Assembly: GCA_963082975.1 (NCBI GenBank)
Contig: OY720345.1
Coordinates: 32,496,611-32,560,610, forward strand
DNA length: 64,000 nucleotides
DNA from: Labia minor
Taxonomy: Eukaryota; Arthropoda; Insecta; Dermaptera; Spongiphoridae
Reading direction: 5' to 3'
Below the pieces are notes generated by a model that saw only the letters and a program-made list of their open reading frames with translations, did no database searches and was not told the DNA's origin. Of this stretch, positions 36,201 to 50,400 are shown piece after piece (within the stretch, counting starts at the first letter, position 1; every line of letters starts with the position of its first letter). The position numbers and the translations under genes were made by a program.

Positions 36201-39200
36201 AATAATATAATTTATAAATAATTTTTAAATATTAAATATTAACTACTATTATTAATTAATTAATTATTTTAATAATTATTCATCCCGATTCTATGAAATT
36301 ACACAATTTGTATTTATCTTTACCATTTGAAATAAATCTCATGAACAATTTATATATATATATATATATAAATTATTAACTGATTCATCACGCTTTACGG
36401 CCTTGGTTTGTTTTACACAGTTAAACAACTTCAACTTGGTTTATCCCTCCTTTGGAGGGTGTAAAAAGGTAGTAAGCGATTGAAATTGACAAGCCTTTCT
36501 TTCCAGTGTATTATTCGTTACAAATGCAATTCCCTTCTATTCTTGTTAATAGTTATGCCCCAAAAACTTGATTGATTCATCCAATTAAGCATTTTTTTTC
36601 ATCATATATTATCTTTTATTTATATAGTATTTAATCCTTATCATTTATCAAAGGATTGTATATTAACATTAATATTATAAAACAAATAAATAGGTTAATA
36701 TATTTTTTATTTAAAATTGATTATTTTTTTTCATTGCAATTCTTTTTCTATTTTTCACTGTTTACTTAATATTTACATTATAAAATATTTATTTTATTTT
36801 AAATGGATAATCAAAATTTTTAATTATAACATATTTCATTCTATTCATTTTAAATTATTCTTATTTCAGCTGAGTGTTTTGATTAATATAAAGTAGAATA
36901 AATAAATATAATTGTAAATATGGATGCATCAATTGAAACATATTGCAAATTAATTGATATTAAATAAATATTTCCAACTGTGTATATGCATTTGGTTTTA
37001 AAACAAACCGGGTCAATGTCCGTTTGATTATATTTCTTACTGACCCCAAAGAGATATAAATAAATATACATACATATCGAATACAATAGGGCACATGTCT
37101 TTAATACCAATTAAATGTAGAAACTTATACATTTATTTAAAACATGCTTTATATATATTTGTATATTAACCCAATTTTACCTTAAAATATCTGTTATATA
37201 TACTAAATTTTTAATATTTAACATTATATCCATTATTTTTAATTAATTAAAATTAGAATTTATAGAATAAATTAAATAACTTCAAATGATATTTGAAGTA
37301 ATAATCTTTATATTATAATAATTCTGGTGATAAAAAAGTGCTAAAATTAATATTTTTATATTCTTTGCATACATCCTTTACATTAAATGTCTATGAATTA
37401 TTGATCAAGAATCGATTTTCTTCCCCTTACCATGATTAATCAACTTTTTTAAAAAAATTAAATTGTTATAATTTGCTCAAAAATTGACAGAAAATCAATA
37501 ATATCTATTTACTAGTATATAATATATATTATATCTATATAAATAATAATTATTAAATTAATTTTAATTCATTTAAAAAAATATTAAGTATCTAAAAAGA
37601 AAATTACTTTTTAAATTTGAAATAATTTAAATTTAAAGAGTCCCTATACTTTTCATGACCTAACTGAAATTAATAGTGTAGAACTTATTGATTTATCCAT
37701 TTAGTTTAGTACATTATTTATTATTCTTATTTGATTAAATGTTATCTTTAAAGAAAAATTATTCTATAATAATTTAAATAAATAATAGATTTAAAAATTT
37801 ATATACTATATAGAGATTAAAAATTTTAAAGAATATTTCATAGTTGTTTAATTATAAATTTATGCATAGATAATTGGATGCACCTCTCTTTTGTCTGAAT
37901 CATCATATCCCCCTGTCTATTTGTTTACTGGTACATTGCAATGAATCATAATAAGTTTTTATACACCTCACCCTCTCTATTACACTAGATAATATAGTTG
38001 AACATTTTTAATTTTAAGTTTTACTTGAAATTTCCCAATCTTATTTTATCAAATAAAAAGTTAACTACGGTCAACATTGCAACAAAACAAATTTCACAAT
38101 TTTAATCTTTATATTTTAGTTTAATTTTCTGATTCTAATGTTTTCTTATTTTTTTTTTTTTTAATTTTAGCAAAATCATTACATGAATTTTTTTTATATA
38201 TATAATACATTTATAAATAATATATATAATTATATATATATATGTATGTATTATATATAACTAGCAGACCCAGCAACGCTTCGCTTTTGCATGTGTGTCT
38301 GTATACATATATACGTATGTGATAACTGAACACTTAATAATAATAATGTATTAAATGAATATAATTGAAATTTTAGTTTTAATTGGACTTTTTTTTGTTT
38401 TTTATTACTATCTCGCCACATAAAATTCAAAATATTTGATAGGACTTGACATGATCTTAGTATTAATTTATTTTCATTATATTAGATCGATTAATAAAAT
38501 TCAAAATATTTAATAGGACATGACATGATCTTAGTATTTTTCCTATCCCAGAATATTTGCTAATATTACATGTTGGAGTTCCAATTGACTGCATATTTAA
38601 TGGCAATTTCAATGCTGAATATGCTTTTAAATAAAAAAAAATTTCAAGAAAGTAATTGGAATTATTAATATTAAGAATCAATAAATAAATTTATTAAATA
38701 TACATTTAAACATGTAAATTAATCTATATATAAATTTAATAAATATTCAAACAATAATTGAAACAATATAAATAAAACGATTCAATATTTTACTTACATT
38801 GTGATTTATATTTTTATTTTTATTACAACTATTATTATGGGTATGCTATTTTTGGCAGTTTAAAAAAAATTAAAAATATTAATAAAATTTATCAAAATAA
38901 TAAGTTGAAAAGATTTCCAATTATTTTTATTTATTTATTGTAAATTTTTCAATGTAACCATGGTAACTATGAATAGACTTTTACCAAAATATTGCTAACT
39001 AAATTAATTTTGGATAAATTAATTTTGGATTTAACTACACTAAAACCTTCCCTGGGATGCCCACAACAATCCCTGAAAGTTTCACCGTAATCGGACGGGT
39101 AGTTTTTGAGTATTTGACACACACACACACAGACATTGGCTTTTATATATATAGATTAATAATTCTTGACAAAGAAGCAATAACACAACAAAAACATTTC

Positions 39201-42200
39201 AAAAAATAGAAAGTTTCAGTCTGAAGTATCTGAAGTTTTTTACCATTAAAAGTATCCACTATTAAAAATATGGATAAATAATATTTTTAACAAATATATT
39301 TATTATTAATAATTTAATTATAATAATTAAATAATAATGAAAAAGAATAGTCGCGTTACGTATTATTCATATCAAGTTTATGTAGATTATAATAACAAAT
39401 TTAATAATAAAATTTTTAAATAATTTATTTCACATAAGAGTTTAACGGAAGTAATATTAACTAGGTTACAAAAGCATCTGGCCTAAACATCCTAGTTGAG
39501 CTCTCAATCTATAAAATTATTTTTAATTCAATAGAAAGTATTATAGTATAGCTATAAGATTACTCGTATTTAGGTGAACTAATATCTACATATAAATACA
39601 AGGTGTGTGTTTATAATAGGGTAGTTTTTTTGATGTCCTTATTAGGTTATCCATTTGCTATTATATGATTTCATTTTCGACAAAGCCTTCTTTGGCTTTG
39701 ACCTTGCAATATTAAATTGGTATAATGGTACCATTATTCAAGTTTCAATCACCTATTCACACGTTATTTAAACATGATTATCATTACCAGTGGAATTAAT
39801 TACAATTATTAATTTTTGATCTACTTATTGTCTATTGATAAAAAATATATACCTATATATAAAATAAAATATTTTAAAATGATTAATTTTTCTTGAATCA
39901 TCATTAAAAAAGGTCGAGATGTGTAAATAAAAACTATCTATATAATGGATGAATTTAGTCAAACTTATAAACGATGTAGTTATAATTATTTAATTTGAAC
40001 TTTAATATAATTCTGGCAGGGGGGTATTTAAATTATAGAGTCTTCGTTAGGTATAAAGAAATATATATACATATATAGGTACTAGGGTGGGATGAAAAGT
40101 TTCCGACCTGACCAAGAAAATCGATGTTTTTAAATTTTTTTTTGCTATATTTTTCAACATAATCTCCATCAACAGTGATACATTTCTCATAACGGTGTTC
40201 TAATTAATTTTATTAGTTAATAAATTATATAATTAATTAATTAACTTTGATTTAATTTAATTTAAGTCTCATCAACAGTTATGAATCGACGCAAAAATTC
40301 GTTTGGATTACGCCTACAGCGGCAAATTGTCGTTAGAAATGGTTTTTCGAAGCAATTTTTGGTCTAACGTTAGGAAATGCGGCACCCACATTGCAGGCCG
40401 GAAACTTTTCAGTCCACCCTCGTATATATATATATATACATAAAATACATTATATACTAGGTTATTTAATAAGTTCGCGGAGCGATAAGATATGGTATTG
40501 GAGGACCGTCGATTGGCTGAAAGAGATTTAACAGAGGCTTTAGGCATTTCATTGGGCACAGTGAGCAATATTTTGAGTGTTAATTTAGGTTTCAAAAAAA
40601 TATGTGCAAAATGGGTTGGTTTCTTCATTTCATTTCAGTTCCGCGAACTTATTGAACAACCTATTAGGTATATACGAGGGCAGACCAATAAGCCTGTGAA
40701 ATTCAGGTTTTTGGATAAAAAAATAATTTATTTTTCAACGTAGGCTCCTTTAAATTCTATACCAGAGGTTCCCAAACTTTTTCGGTATACGGCTCCCATG
40801 ACACATCGGATTTTTTCCGCGGCTCCCTTAATTTTTAGGGTGACCATATTTCGAAAACAGCAATCCGGGACAAACGGTTTACCTTTTTTAGAAGCAAATT
40901 GAAAGGAATTTTGAAAAAAAGTACGAAATGTTCAAAAGCTTGGTTGAAAAAATATTAAAAATAATCGAAAATGTTGAAAAGTTTCCCAACAAAATCATCT
41001 TACCTTTTTTTTTTAGAACCAAAAAATGTCAAGTATTAGGAATTAGGCGGCTCACAATTGGGGAATCACTTCGTCCAACGTTTCTCTAATTTTTTTTCCT
41101 TCCAAAAAAATATTTGTCGAGGACATCAAAATAGATTTGTAAGATGATTTCATCGTTGGAGTCAAATCTCTTTCCACCGAGACATTTCTTCAGGTTTAGA
41201 AGCAAGAAATCGTCACTCGGAGCTACATCCGGGGAATAGGGCGGATGAGGGAGCAATTCGTATCCCATTTCACGGATTTTCATGGAAATTCACTTTTTTC
41301 CATTTTCTTCTCAATCACGCGGTAGTCTGTTTGCTATTAATGGATGTGAAACAAAAATTAAAAGCCTGGTGAGAGGAGCAATGTTGCCATTTCATTTAAG
41401 AGACAGGGAATTCAAAAAGTCACGGACTTATTGACCTGTCCTCCTACATTCATTAAAATACACAAATTAAAAGTAAAATACGTGTTTAAATAAATATAAA
41501 AAAAATTGTGTATTTCATATAATTATAAATCAAAAAGTAAAAAAAAAATGTTTAAATTCCTCCTGTTGGAATTTAGAATTTTTTGATGTTTTATGTTCTA
41601 AAGCAGGGATGAGCAACCCGCGGCCCTTTAAAGATTTTTCTGCGGCCCTCCGAGCATTTCTAAAATAGAATTTTATTATTCGTCTCGATTATTTATAAAC
41701 AATATTAAAATGTTTATTAGTATATATATAAAGCTTTGTAAATTATTAGTAAGTGCGGCCCGACACAAAATTCTAAAATTTAAATTGGCCCGTGGGTTAA
41801 AAATGTTGCTCCCCCCTGTTCTAAAGTTTTTTTTTTTTTATTTATTATTATTTTTATATAATTAAAATAATTAAATTTTAACTATATAATTTAATGATTA
41901 ATTGAATTGCGTTTGATGTTTCAGTCTGCAGCGAAGGCATCCAAAAGAAAGAAACAAAGTAAAGCGACGACGTCGCCCGCCGTACCGGCGGCAACTGCTA
42001 ATTCGAATGCCGTGGGGCTCTTGGGAGCCTCAGGGATGGGCGAGGCCCCCCAACGTGATAATCCCATCATTGAAAATTACTTACAACAAATTAACGAATT
42101 ACAGAGATATGTAAGAATATATATTATACTTATATATAAAACATTTTCTTTTAATTAATCTTTAATGTAATCAGTAATAACGTACCATCCCTTAATTTCA

Positions 42201-45200
42201 TGTTGCATATTTTTCTGTTCTCAAGGCCCAAAAACTATAAATTATTTCTTTGATTAAAATCAAATCACATGTAGTACATAACATTGATTTAATTGTTTAA
42301 TGATTAGTATAACATTTTTATTTATTTTCACTTATTTACCAAAATATTATTAAATGCAATATATTTTAAAAAGGTCAGAGTTGTTTCGATATTGAATTTT
42401 AATTTTTTTTTTATCATTATAATTTTCTAGGTTAATGAACAACGTCTTCTAATGGAACAATTAACTGCAGAAAATTCAGATTTGCGAACACGATTGAAAA
42501 GCGTTGAGGATTCTCCACTCTGCGATGCCGACAAAAGACAACTTCTCAGCATGTAATTTAAATATTTTTTAATAATATCTAATATTAATAAGAAATTTTT
42601 ATTTTTGTTTTTTTTATTTTGATTATTAAGATAAGAAGATAAAAAATTAATTATAACATAAAATATTAATTAATTAAATCTAAATTTATAGGGAAGGTCC
42701 TCAGGCTGGAGAATCTGCTGATGCAGTTGCTTCCCTTCATGATCGGCTCGTGCAAATGGAAGAAAGCCATTATAGTACACATGAAGAGCTACAAGCAACA
42801 TTACAGGTACACTATATATTGATAAATTACTTAGAATTTCTTATCTACAAATATAAAAATTATCTTTTTGATTCTATCAGTTTCATTAAATCTTTTTTTT
42901 TCTAATATAAATTCAACTATATATAATGTTTAATCAGTATTTAAGATAAATAGTTTCCAATATACAAGTATTTTATTATTTACATCAAATCTATATTTTT
43001 ATGTAATTATTAATTCTAAGAAAAAATCCATTATAAAAAAAATATTAAATTTTATTAATATTTTCACTGAATTTTCTGAATTCTATAGGGGCAGGTGGGT
43101 TTGTTCAATATTTTGAAATCATAATATTATTTAGTATATTTAATATTATTATTTATTTATATTATTTTAATGCAAACACTCTTGAATTTCTAAGTAAGGG
43201 TTTCTTACCATGTTTTATATTATAATTTAAATAATTTCAATTTATAAATATTTTTATAAAGCGTATTTAATTTTTTTATTTTAATTGATTAATTTTATTT
43301 GTTTCTGAATAGGAATTGGCAGAATTGCAAGGCCAATTAAAAGAGCAACAGCAACAGACTCATTTAGCTGACGAAGAAAAAACTGCCCTCGTTGATTCGT
43401 TATATCGTCAAGCGGAACGACTTCAAGAAGCTCGTACGAAAATTGAACAATTAGAATTGGAAATTGTAGAAATTAAAGATCAGGTATTTAATTAATTTAT
43501 TTTTTAAGAGAATTAAAATTTGTAAAAATTCTCCGCCCTTTAGGGACTGGAAAAATAATAGTAAAATAAGATAAATGAAAAGAAAAAGGAAAATATTTTT
43601 TATGCAAAATAATTTTAAAAAATATAAATTATTAAAATTTACAAATAAGAAACCAATTATTAAATGAATTTTTTTTATAAAAACTATTTCCCAAATACAA
43701 AGCAATGAACAAACTAATAGAAAGTTTCAATATTTTAAACCAAGGAGGCTGAAAAGAAACCATTTGAATATGTGGTACTCTCATTATGACTTTTCAACCG
43801 ATATATACAGTAGTTTAAATATTGTATATTTGTTTCCAATGGCTATCATTTTCCTGCTTATATTTAAAAAAATGTTTTATACAGTAAATTAGTAAAATAT
43901 TTAAATAAATTTAAAAATTAATATTTAATATTTAAAATTGACTAAAATGTAAAAAATAATATCTATTAAAGAGAATTTGAAAATCATTAATAAAAAGAAT
44001 CGAATGATGGTAAAAAGATTATTTAAAGAGAAAATTTTAGGAAGCGATTAAAAGCAAAGTGATCTTGTAAAGACAAGCGAAATGGGAAGGGGACACACAC
44101 ACATTCACTTGAAACGTTGAAATCTGTCACAAACCGCATAACGGATGTCAATCGAGATTACAATACCTTTTCTCTCAAAAAACTTTAATTTTATTTTTTG
44201 ATTAAAAAGTAACAAAATATATAAAAAAAATGAGGACTGAGAAGAATTATTTATTATATTTAGATTATTATATATTCTTGTAACTTTCTATTTCTATTTG
44301 ACATATTAAATTTTTCCATGTTTTTTTCTCTTTCTTATTAAGGTCGCTCTTCATGAATGCTTTAAAAAACTCGTTAGAATTCTGAATAGATTTTATTTTT
44401 AATTTGTAAATTTTATAATTAATTACAGGAAAGAGAAGCACGTCAATCGAGACAAAATTTGGAATTAGAACGTAATGAACTTGTTGCTCATTTATCAGAG
44501 GCACAAGATGAAACAAATGAAAGTAAAAGAAGAATCCAATCAAGTGAAACACGTATAACAGAATTATGTGAAAGTTTAGAGAAGGAACGTTTAACATTGG
44601 ATTCAACACGAACTGAATATGCCGAATTACAAACACGATTTGAACAATTACAAGCGGACAACGAACGACTTAAAAGAGAATTAACGGCGGCTCATCAGCA
44701 ATCGGCACGACTCGTGGCATCGGAGAGTAGTTCAGCGGAAGATGTACAGGTATTGTCACAATCTCTTCTTCCATTATCTTTTCATGTTTTTTATTTTAAC
44801 AAAAAGTAAAGTATAATAATAATAATTAATGAGATGAAGCTCCTGAATATAATTTAATTTTTATGGATAATGGTGAGAATTCAATCATTCTTGTAGTCTC
44901 CTAGGCTTAAAGAGAAGTCTAATGAATTTGACAATATAAGTGTATTTATAATTTGATCGTTTTCGTTTTTAAAGTAAATCTAAAAACTATAAAAATAGTA
45001 ATTTTTTAAATATACGATGATTATAAATCACTCTAGAAATTTATATTAATATTTTTTATTATTTGTTTATATAATAATTAAGGCACTCTTGGGTAACACG
45101 CTTTACCTCATGGTCCCGTGTTCAAATCTCATGCTTGACAAGGGAATTTCTCTTTAGCTGGGGTATATGGAAACGATGTCCATCTAGCCTTTGTACAAAA

Positions 45201-47441
45201 TTGAATTAGGAAGGCCACTTTAAATAATTAGTAGCGACCTCCGATCAAGAAAATGATGGGACTGATCATACAAAACAATTACCCCGCCTAGACATCGACA
45301 GACTTGATAAGCACTATAAGTTTTTTTTAATTATATAATGAATAACACTCACATATTAAATTTAATCAATTTATCTTTCTTAAAATGATAGTTTATATGA
45401 ACTGATATGCAAATCGGGGTCATTTACTTTTCTTTATTTACGTTTTCAATATATTCATTAAATTACAAATGCATTAATATCATATCATTATTTCATTTAT
45501 TTTTTATTATCAATTATTTTGATAAAGTGCATCGATTTATGATAATATTCAATATATTTTATTCATATTTCAATTAAATTGATTATTATCCCTGTTTGTT
45601 TTTAGGGATTATAAAATCCATTGGGAATCCAATCACAGTTTTAAAAATAAAAACCAAAACAATAAATATTTAATAAAACAAAAGTATTTTGTATGAAAAA
45701 TAAAAAAAAAATGAATATTTTATTTAATCTAATATATTTTTAAAATAATTTAACATTAATAATATAACATTATAATATAATAATAATAGATTAAACAAAA
45801 AATAATTTTATTTTCTTTGATTAATATTAATTTTAATTAATTATTTAGGCACTTCGTATGGAACGCGATACACTTGCAAGCCGAGAGAAATCTTTAATCG
45901 CCCGTGTAAAAGCTTTAGAAGCGGCCCTTGAGGAAGCAGAAACACGAAGAAGAGAGTTGGATGTTGAGAGCAAGGTAAATAAACAAAACAATCCATGTAT
46001 CTTTTCCATTTATTCTAAAATAAATAAATAATATTTTTTGTCTTTTGTAGGTTGTTCGCAATTCTTTACGAGCTCAATTGGCAGAAGCAGAACATCGTTT
46101 ATTAAGTGAAAGTTCACAGAAAGCCTCTCTACAGACACAATTGGCCACATTACAATCTCAAGTCTTACAAGTAATATTATATTTTATTAATTTAATTTAT
46201 TTAAATATATAACAAAACAATTAGTAGAAATGTATATAAATGTCTAATTTTTATATAATAAAATTCTTAAAATATGCTTTAATATGTAAAATGAAAAAAC
46301 AAGATTTAATATTTAATATTTATTATAATTGTTTCGGAATTATTTTTTGCTCATTGGTTGTATAAATTCATTTTTCGTCAGAAACTGAGGAAAAAAATGA
46401 TTCTGATTAAAAACATAGAAAATTATAAGTTATAAATTATAAGCCATTTCATAGCAAAACTAGTTTAATGTTAATAGCTACATATATATATATATATCTT
46501 TTTTATATTTATTCAAAAACATACAAAATGTATTTGCACAGTAATTCGAACTTAAATTAGAATATATATTATATTTGAAATCTAGATCAAATTTATATTT
46601 CTATTGTAAAATTATTGATTAATTAATCCTATATCATCATTTAATTAATATTTTCAGGCTGAACGTCGCCGAGATGCTGCTGAATCCCTTATAAAAGAAT
46701 CACAAATTAAAATGCGAAATCATGAGACTGAATTAGTAAGAAGACAATCAGAATTGGAGGACGAACGACAATCAAGAGCATCCGAAGTAATTTTATATTA
46801 ATTCTTTAATCTATATATAGAATCTTTGATATATTTATAATATTTGTTTTTTCAAGACTCCTTTTAATTTTATACTTACTATTTTAATATCTACCTATCT
46901 GAATACATCAATTTAGTATGAATAAATAAATATTTTATTCTATCATTTCATTTTAGATGTCTGAATGTCGACAATTTCAATCTGATTTATTAATGGCTGT
47001 CCGTGTTGCAAATGATTTTAAAATGGAAGCCCAAGCTGAAGCTGAACGACGTAGTCAAGAAGTCAAAACATTAAGGTAAGCAATTATGTTTGGGAATTCC
47101 CTTTAATAATTAAATTGGAAAAAATGCAAAGTACCAAAATAAGTAAAAATAAAAATAACAATTAGAGACTTCAATCTAAGGTTCATTATTGAATAAGTAA
47201 TTACTAAATTTTATTTATTTTCTATTTACTGAACAATAATTACTATTCATTTTTAGAGAGAAACTACGTTCATTGGAGTCACAAATTCCATCACCTACAA
47301 GTGAAGGTAAGTTTGCTAAAATTTTCTTAATTTTTTATTTAATTTTTTTATGATAATTAATATTAAATAAATAATAAGTTATTGTTAAAATGAAATAATT
47401 ATTTTATTTTAATTTAACAGATTTTTAGCTATTTATTTAGA

Positions 47442-47476
<35 letters not shown>

Positions 47477-50400
47477 TAGCTATAAATAATATAGGATATG
47501 ATGTTCTACTCATAATAAAATATTATATTTTTCTTTTCCCTTTAAACTTTTTAGATATTAAAAAAAGTTCAAAACAAAAATTTTTATCTAATTTTTTTTC
47601 GATTTTGATTTCTTTATTAAAATTTTTCTCATTCTTCTTCTAGATTTTCCGAAGATTTTAACTTTTCTATAATAATAATTTTAAAATAAAAAAAAATAAG
47701 AAAATTCTTTATCTTTAGATTATTCTTTATTTAACTATTTATCCATGATAGTGCCGTTGGAACATCTTCATTTTCAAGTGGAGGAGAAAAATCATCCAGC
47801 CCCTGTGGCAGCACCCAGAAATAATTCCTTTATAAGAAACAAGGCCTCTGTTTGGCCGCATTCATCCATGGATGATTTTTATCCATTAGTGAATGATGTT
47901 TTTAAAGGAGGGGAAGACGAAGATGAGGATGAGATCAGTGCCGAACAACGAGCTAAATTTCAAATTGTTTTGAAACAAATTGAAAATTTAGTAAAACAGA
48001 ATAAAATTCAATTAAAAAACAAAGATCAAACTGATAATAATCAAATAATATTATCGGACGAAAAAATGAAAAAAAAAATTAACAAACCAAAAGAATTAAA
48101 AAAAGAAATTGAATTTCGATTTTTTGATGAAGAGGAAGACTCTGTGGATGGGGATGAATTAAAAAAGAAAGCAATTAAAAGACCGTTGAGTGCTCAAGAT
48201 TTGCTTGAAGATTTTATTGGCAGCTCGGATAAAATTGATGGCTTGGGTTTGAAAAAATCTTTAAGTTGCGAATTAATCGACTTCGCTACTTTGGAGAAAC
48301 AAGAGAAGAGAAAGAAAAAAGAGCACTGGTCCAAAGCTTCCATTCTCAATGAAGCCACTTTACTTGATTCACAAGATGATGAGCCAAGAAAAAATCAAAT
48401 AATCACCCCAAATATTTCAATTGAAGCAATTGAAATTGGCAATAATAATAATAATGAATTGATAAAAGAAATTTTCAATTCAAATCTAAATGAAAAATTT
48501 AAAAGAGAAAAGGAAACAAATAATTTAATAAATAATATTCATCCTGGAAAAAATTACGAACCAATTTATGCAAATATCTCAATATTTGCAAATGGAAAAC
48601 ATAATTTAAATAAGCATGATAGTAATAATAATAAACTTGGTAATGTCAAACCAATTGATGATAAATATAAGGTTATTAAAAAAGAAAAGAAAAGAAAACC
48701 AATTGAAAAGTTAGATATGGAAAATAGCAAAGAAAAATATTTGAAAGAAAATTTTACTCAATTGAAATCGGATGAGCCTTCCTTGGAAGTAGAAAAAGAT
48801 AAAATGCAAAATGCATTGCCACCATTTCAATTACCCATATCCCCTATCAATTTCAATGAAAAAGAAAATATTTTACCCAATTCGTTAAAGCTTTTAACAA
48901 AAAATGATGAAAAAATTGTTCAACCTTTTTCTTCTTCTTGGAAAGAAGAAAAAATCGTTACCAGTGAAACAACAGATACAATTTTAAATAATCCAAATTC
49001 GCATGAAGCGAAATCAAAAGGAAATATAATGAATGAAAAAGAATTGAATATCAATGAGAAACCAATTCCAAATGAAATCTCTTTACACTCTTCAAATGTG
49101 CAAAATGTTGTTGAAGAGATTGTTCAAGAGAATTATTTAAAACATAAGGAGTCATTAAGAAATGAAACTAAGGAGTTTGTTTTGTTGGAAAATAGCAATT
49201 TGGAAGAGAGCAGTAGAGATTGGTCAGATGTTGCAGAAGAGGATGAACCTCCCCCTTTACCAACTTCATCGCCTCCAAACGAGACCGAACCCCCCGGACA
49301 GGTGGTACTCGCCTTGGAGGATGAGATCCGTGACGCTCTTGATGTACTTCACCGTAAAGCCTCACCAACAGCCGATCCGGAACGAGTTCGTATCTTTCGT
49401 GAGGCACTTGACCATGAAGTGGAAGTCTCCATTGATGTGTTAACTAGTCATAAAACAACAGTTGCAATCGATACGTGGAAATCGTCCAAATCGTTTAAAG
49501 CCAATCCAGGAAATGTGGCTCGTCTTCGCTCGGCCTTTGAAAAACCATCGACAAGTCGTAAGAGCTTTTTTTGCTCTCTGAAAATTCATGTTTGTTTTTT
49601 CATGTTTTAGTTGTTTTATTTGAGCTTTGGATTTGTAACTTTTAGGTGATGGGATGCTTTCAAATATATTTATTTATGTTTTATATTCATACACAATTCA
49701 TTCTTCATTAATATTTAAAAAAAAAATGTTAGAAATATAAAATCAAAATATTAATCTTAAAAAAAAATATAAATATAAATATTTTTTTTATTTCTTTTAA
49801 ACTACTATATTTATATATGTATCTAATATGTATGTCTTCAAAGAATATATACATAAAAATCTATTGATCCTTTTTTTCGTACTAAATATTTTTCAATGTG
49901 TTAATATTAGTCCTTACAATCCAATTTTTCTTTTATCAGCTCCATGGAAATATCTATACTTATTTTATTCATCACGTCACTAAATAAATAAATTATAAAT
50001 TTCCCTTCAAAATGTTCGTTTAAGTTTCCGAGAAAGATTTTAGCATTATATGGAGTTATTTCTGGGATATTTTCACGTTTTATTTTAAGAGAGTCTCATC
50101 GTTTCGGTGCCCATTTTCAAGACAATATTTTTAGTAGGGAATTTTTAGGATTCTGAGTCTTAGTTTGTGTAAAGCGTACGAACGTTTTCGTCCCTAGGAT
50201 TCTTTAGAACTTCATAACGCAGTAAGAGATTCAAATCTCACAATAAAAGGTGTAAATAACTGAAATAACTTGTCAAAAAAAATAAATATATATATATATA
50301 CATATAATAATTCCAATTTAATAAGAATTTCTCTATTTATAGAATTAATTTTTATCTATAGTATAAATCACATTTATTATTTGTGTTAAGGAAGTGAGTG

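Larger units (their letters stand above)
27373..41924 (+). other. SPECC1L intron 1 (14.5 kb)
   Basis: Donor GTAAAA after codon 48, acceptor TTTCAG at 41924. It holds the repeats listed separately. The remaining parts (27.4-28.9, 29.2-30.4, 31.0-33.9, 35.0-38.2 and 39.2-40.0 kb) are AT-rich with no gene that I can support. A less AT-rich stretch at about 32740-33080 has no coding frame. Confidence 0.85.

Noticed and set aside
43451-44636. Minus-strand ORFs of 84 and 122 codons
   Set aside because: Antisense to SPECC1L exons 5-6 and AT-rich introns; the + strand has the conserved coiled coil with correct splice sites.
49162-49443. ORFs in alternative frames on both strands inside exon 12
   Set aside because: They are shadows of the GC-richer 3' part of the exon, whose main frame continues in phase into exon 13.
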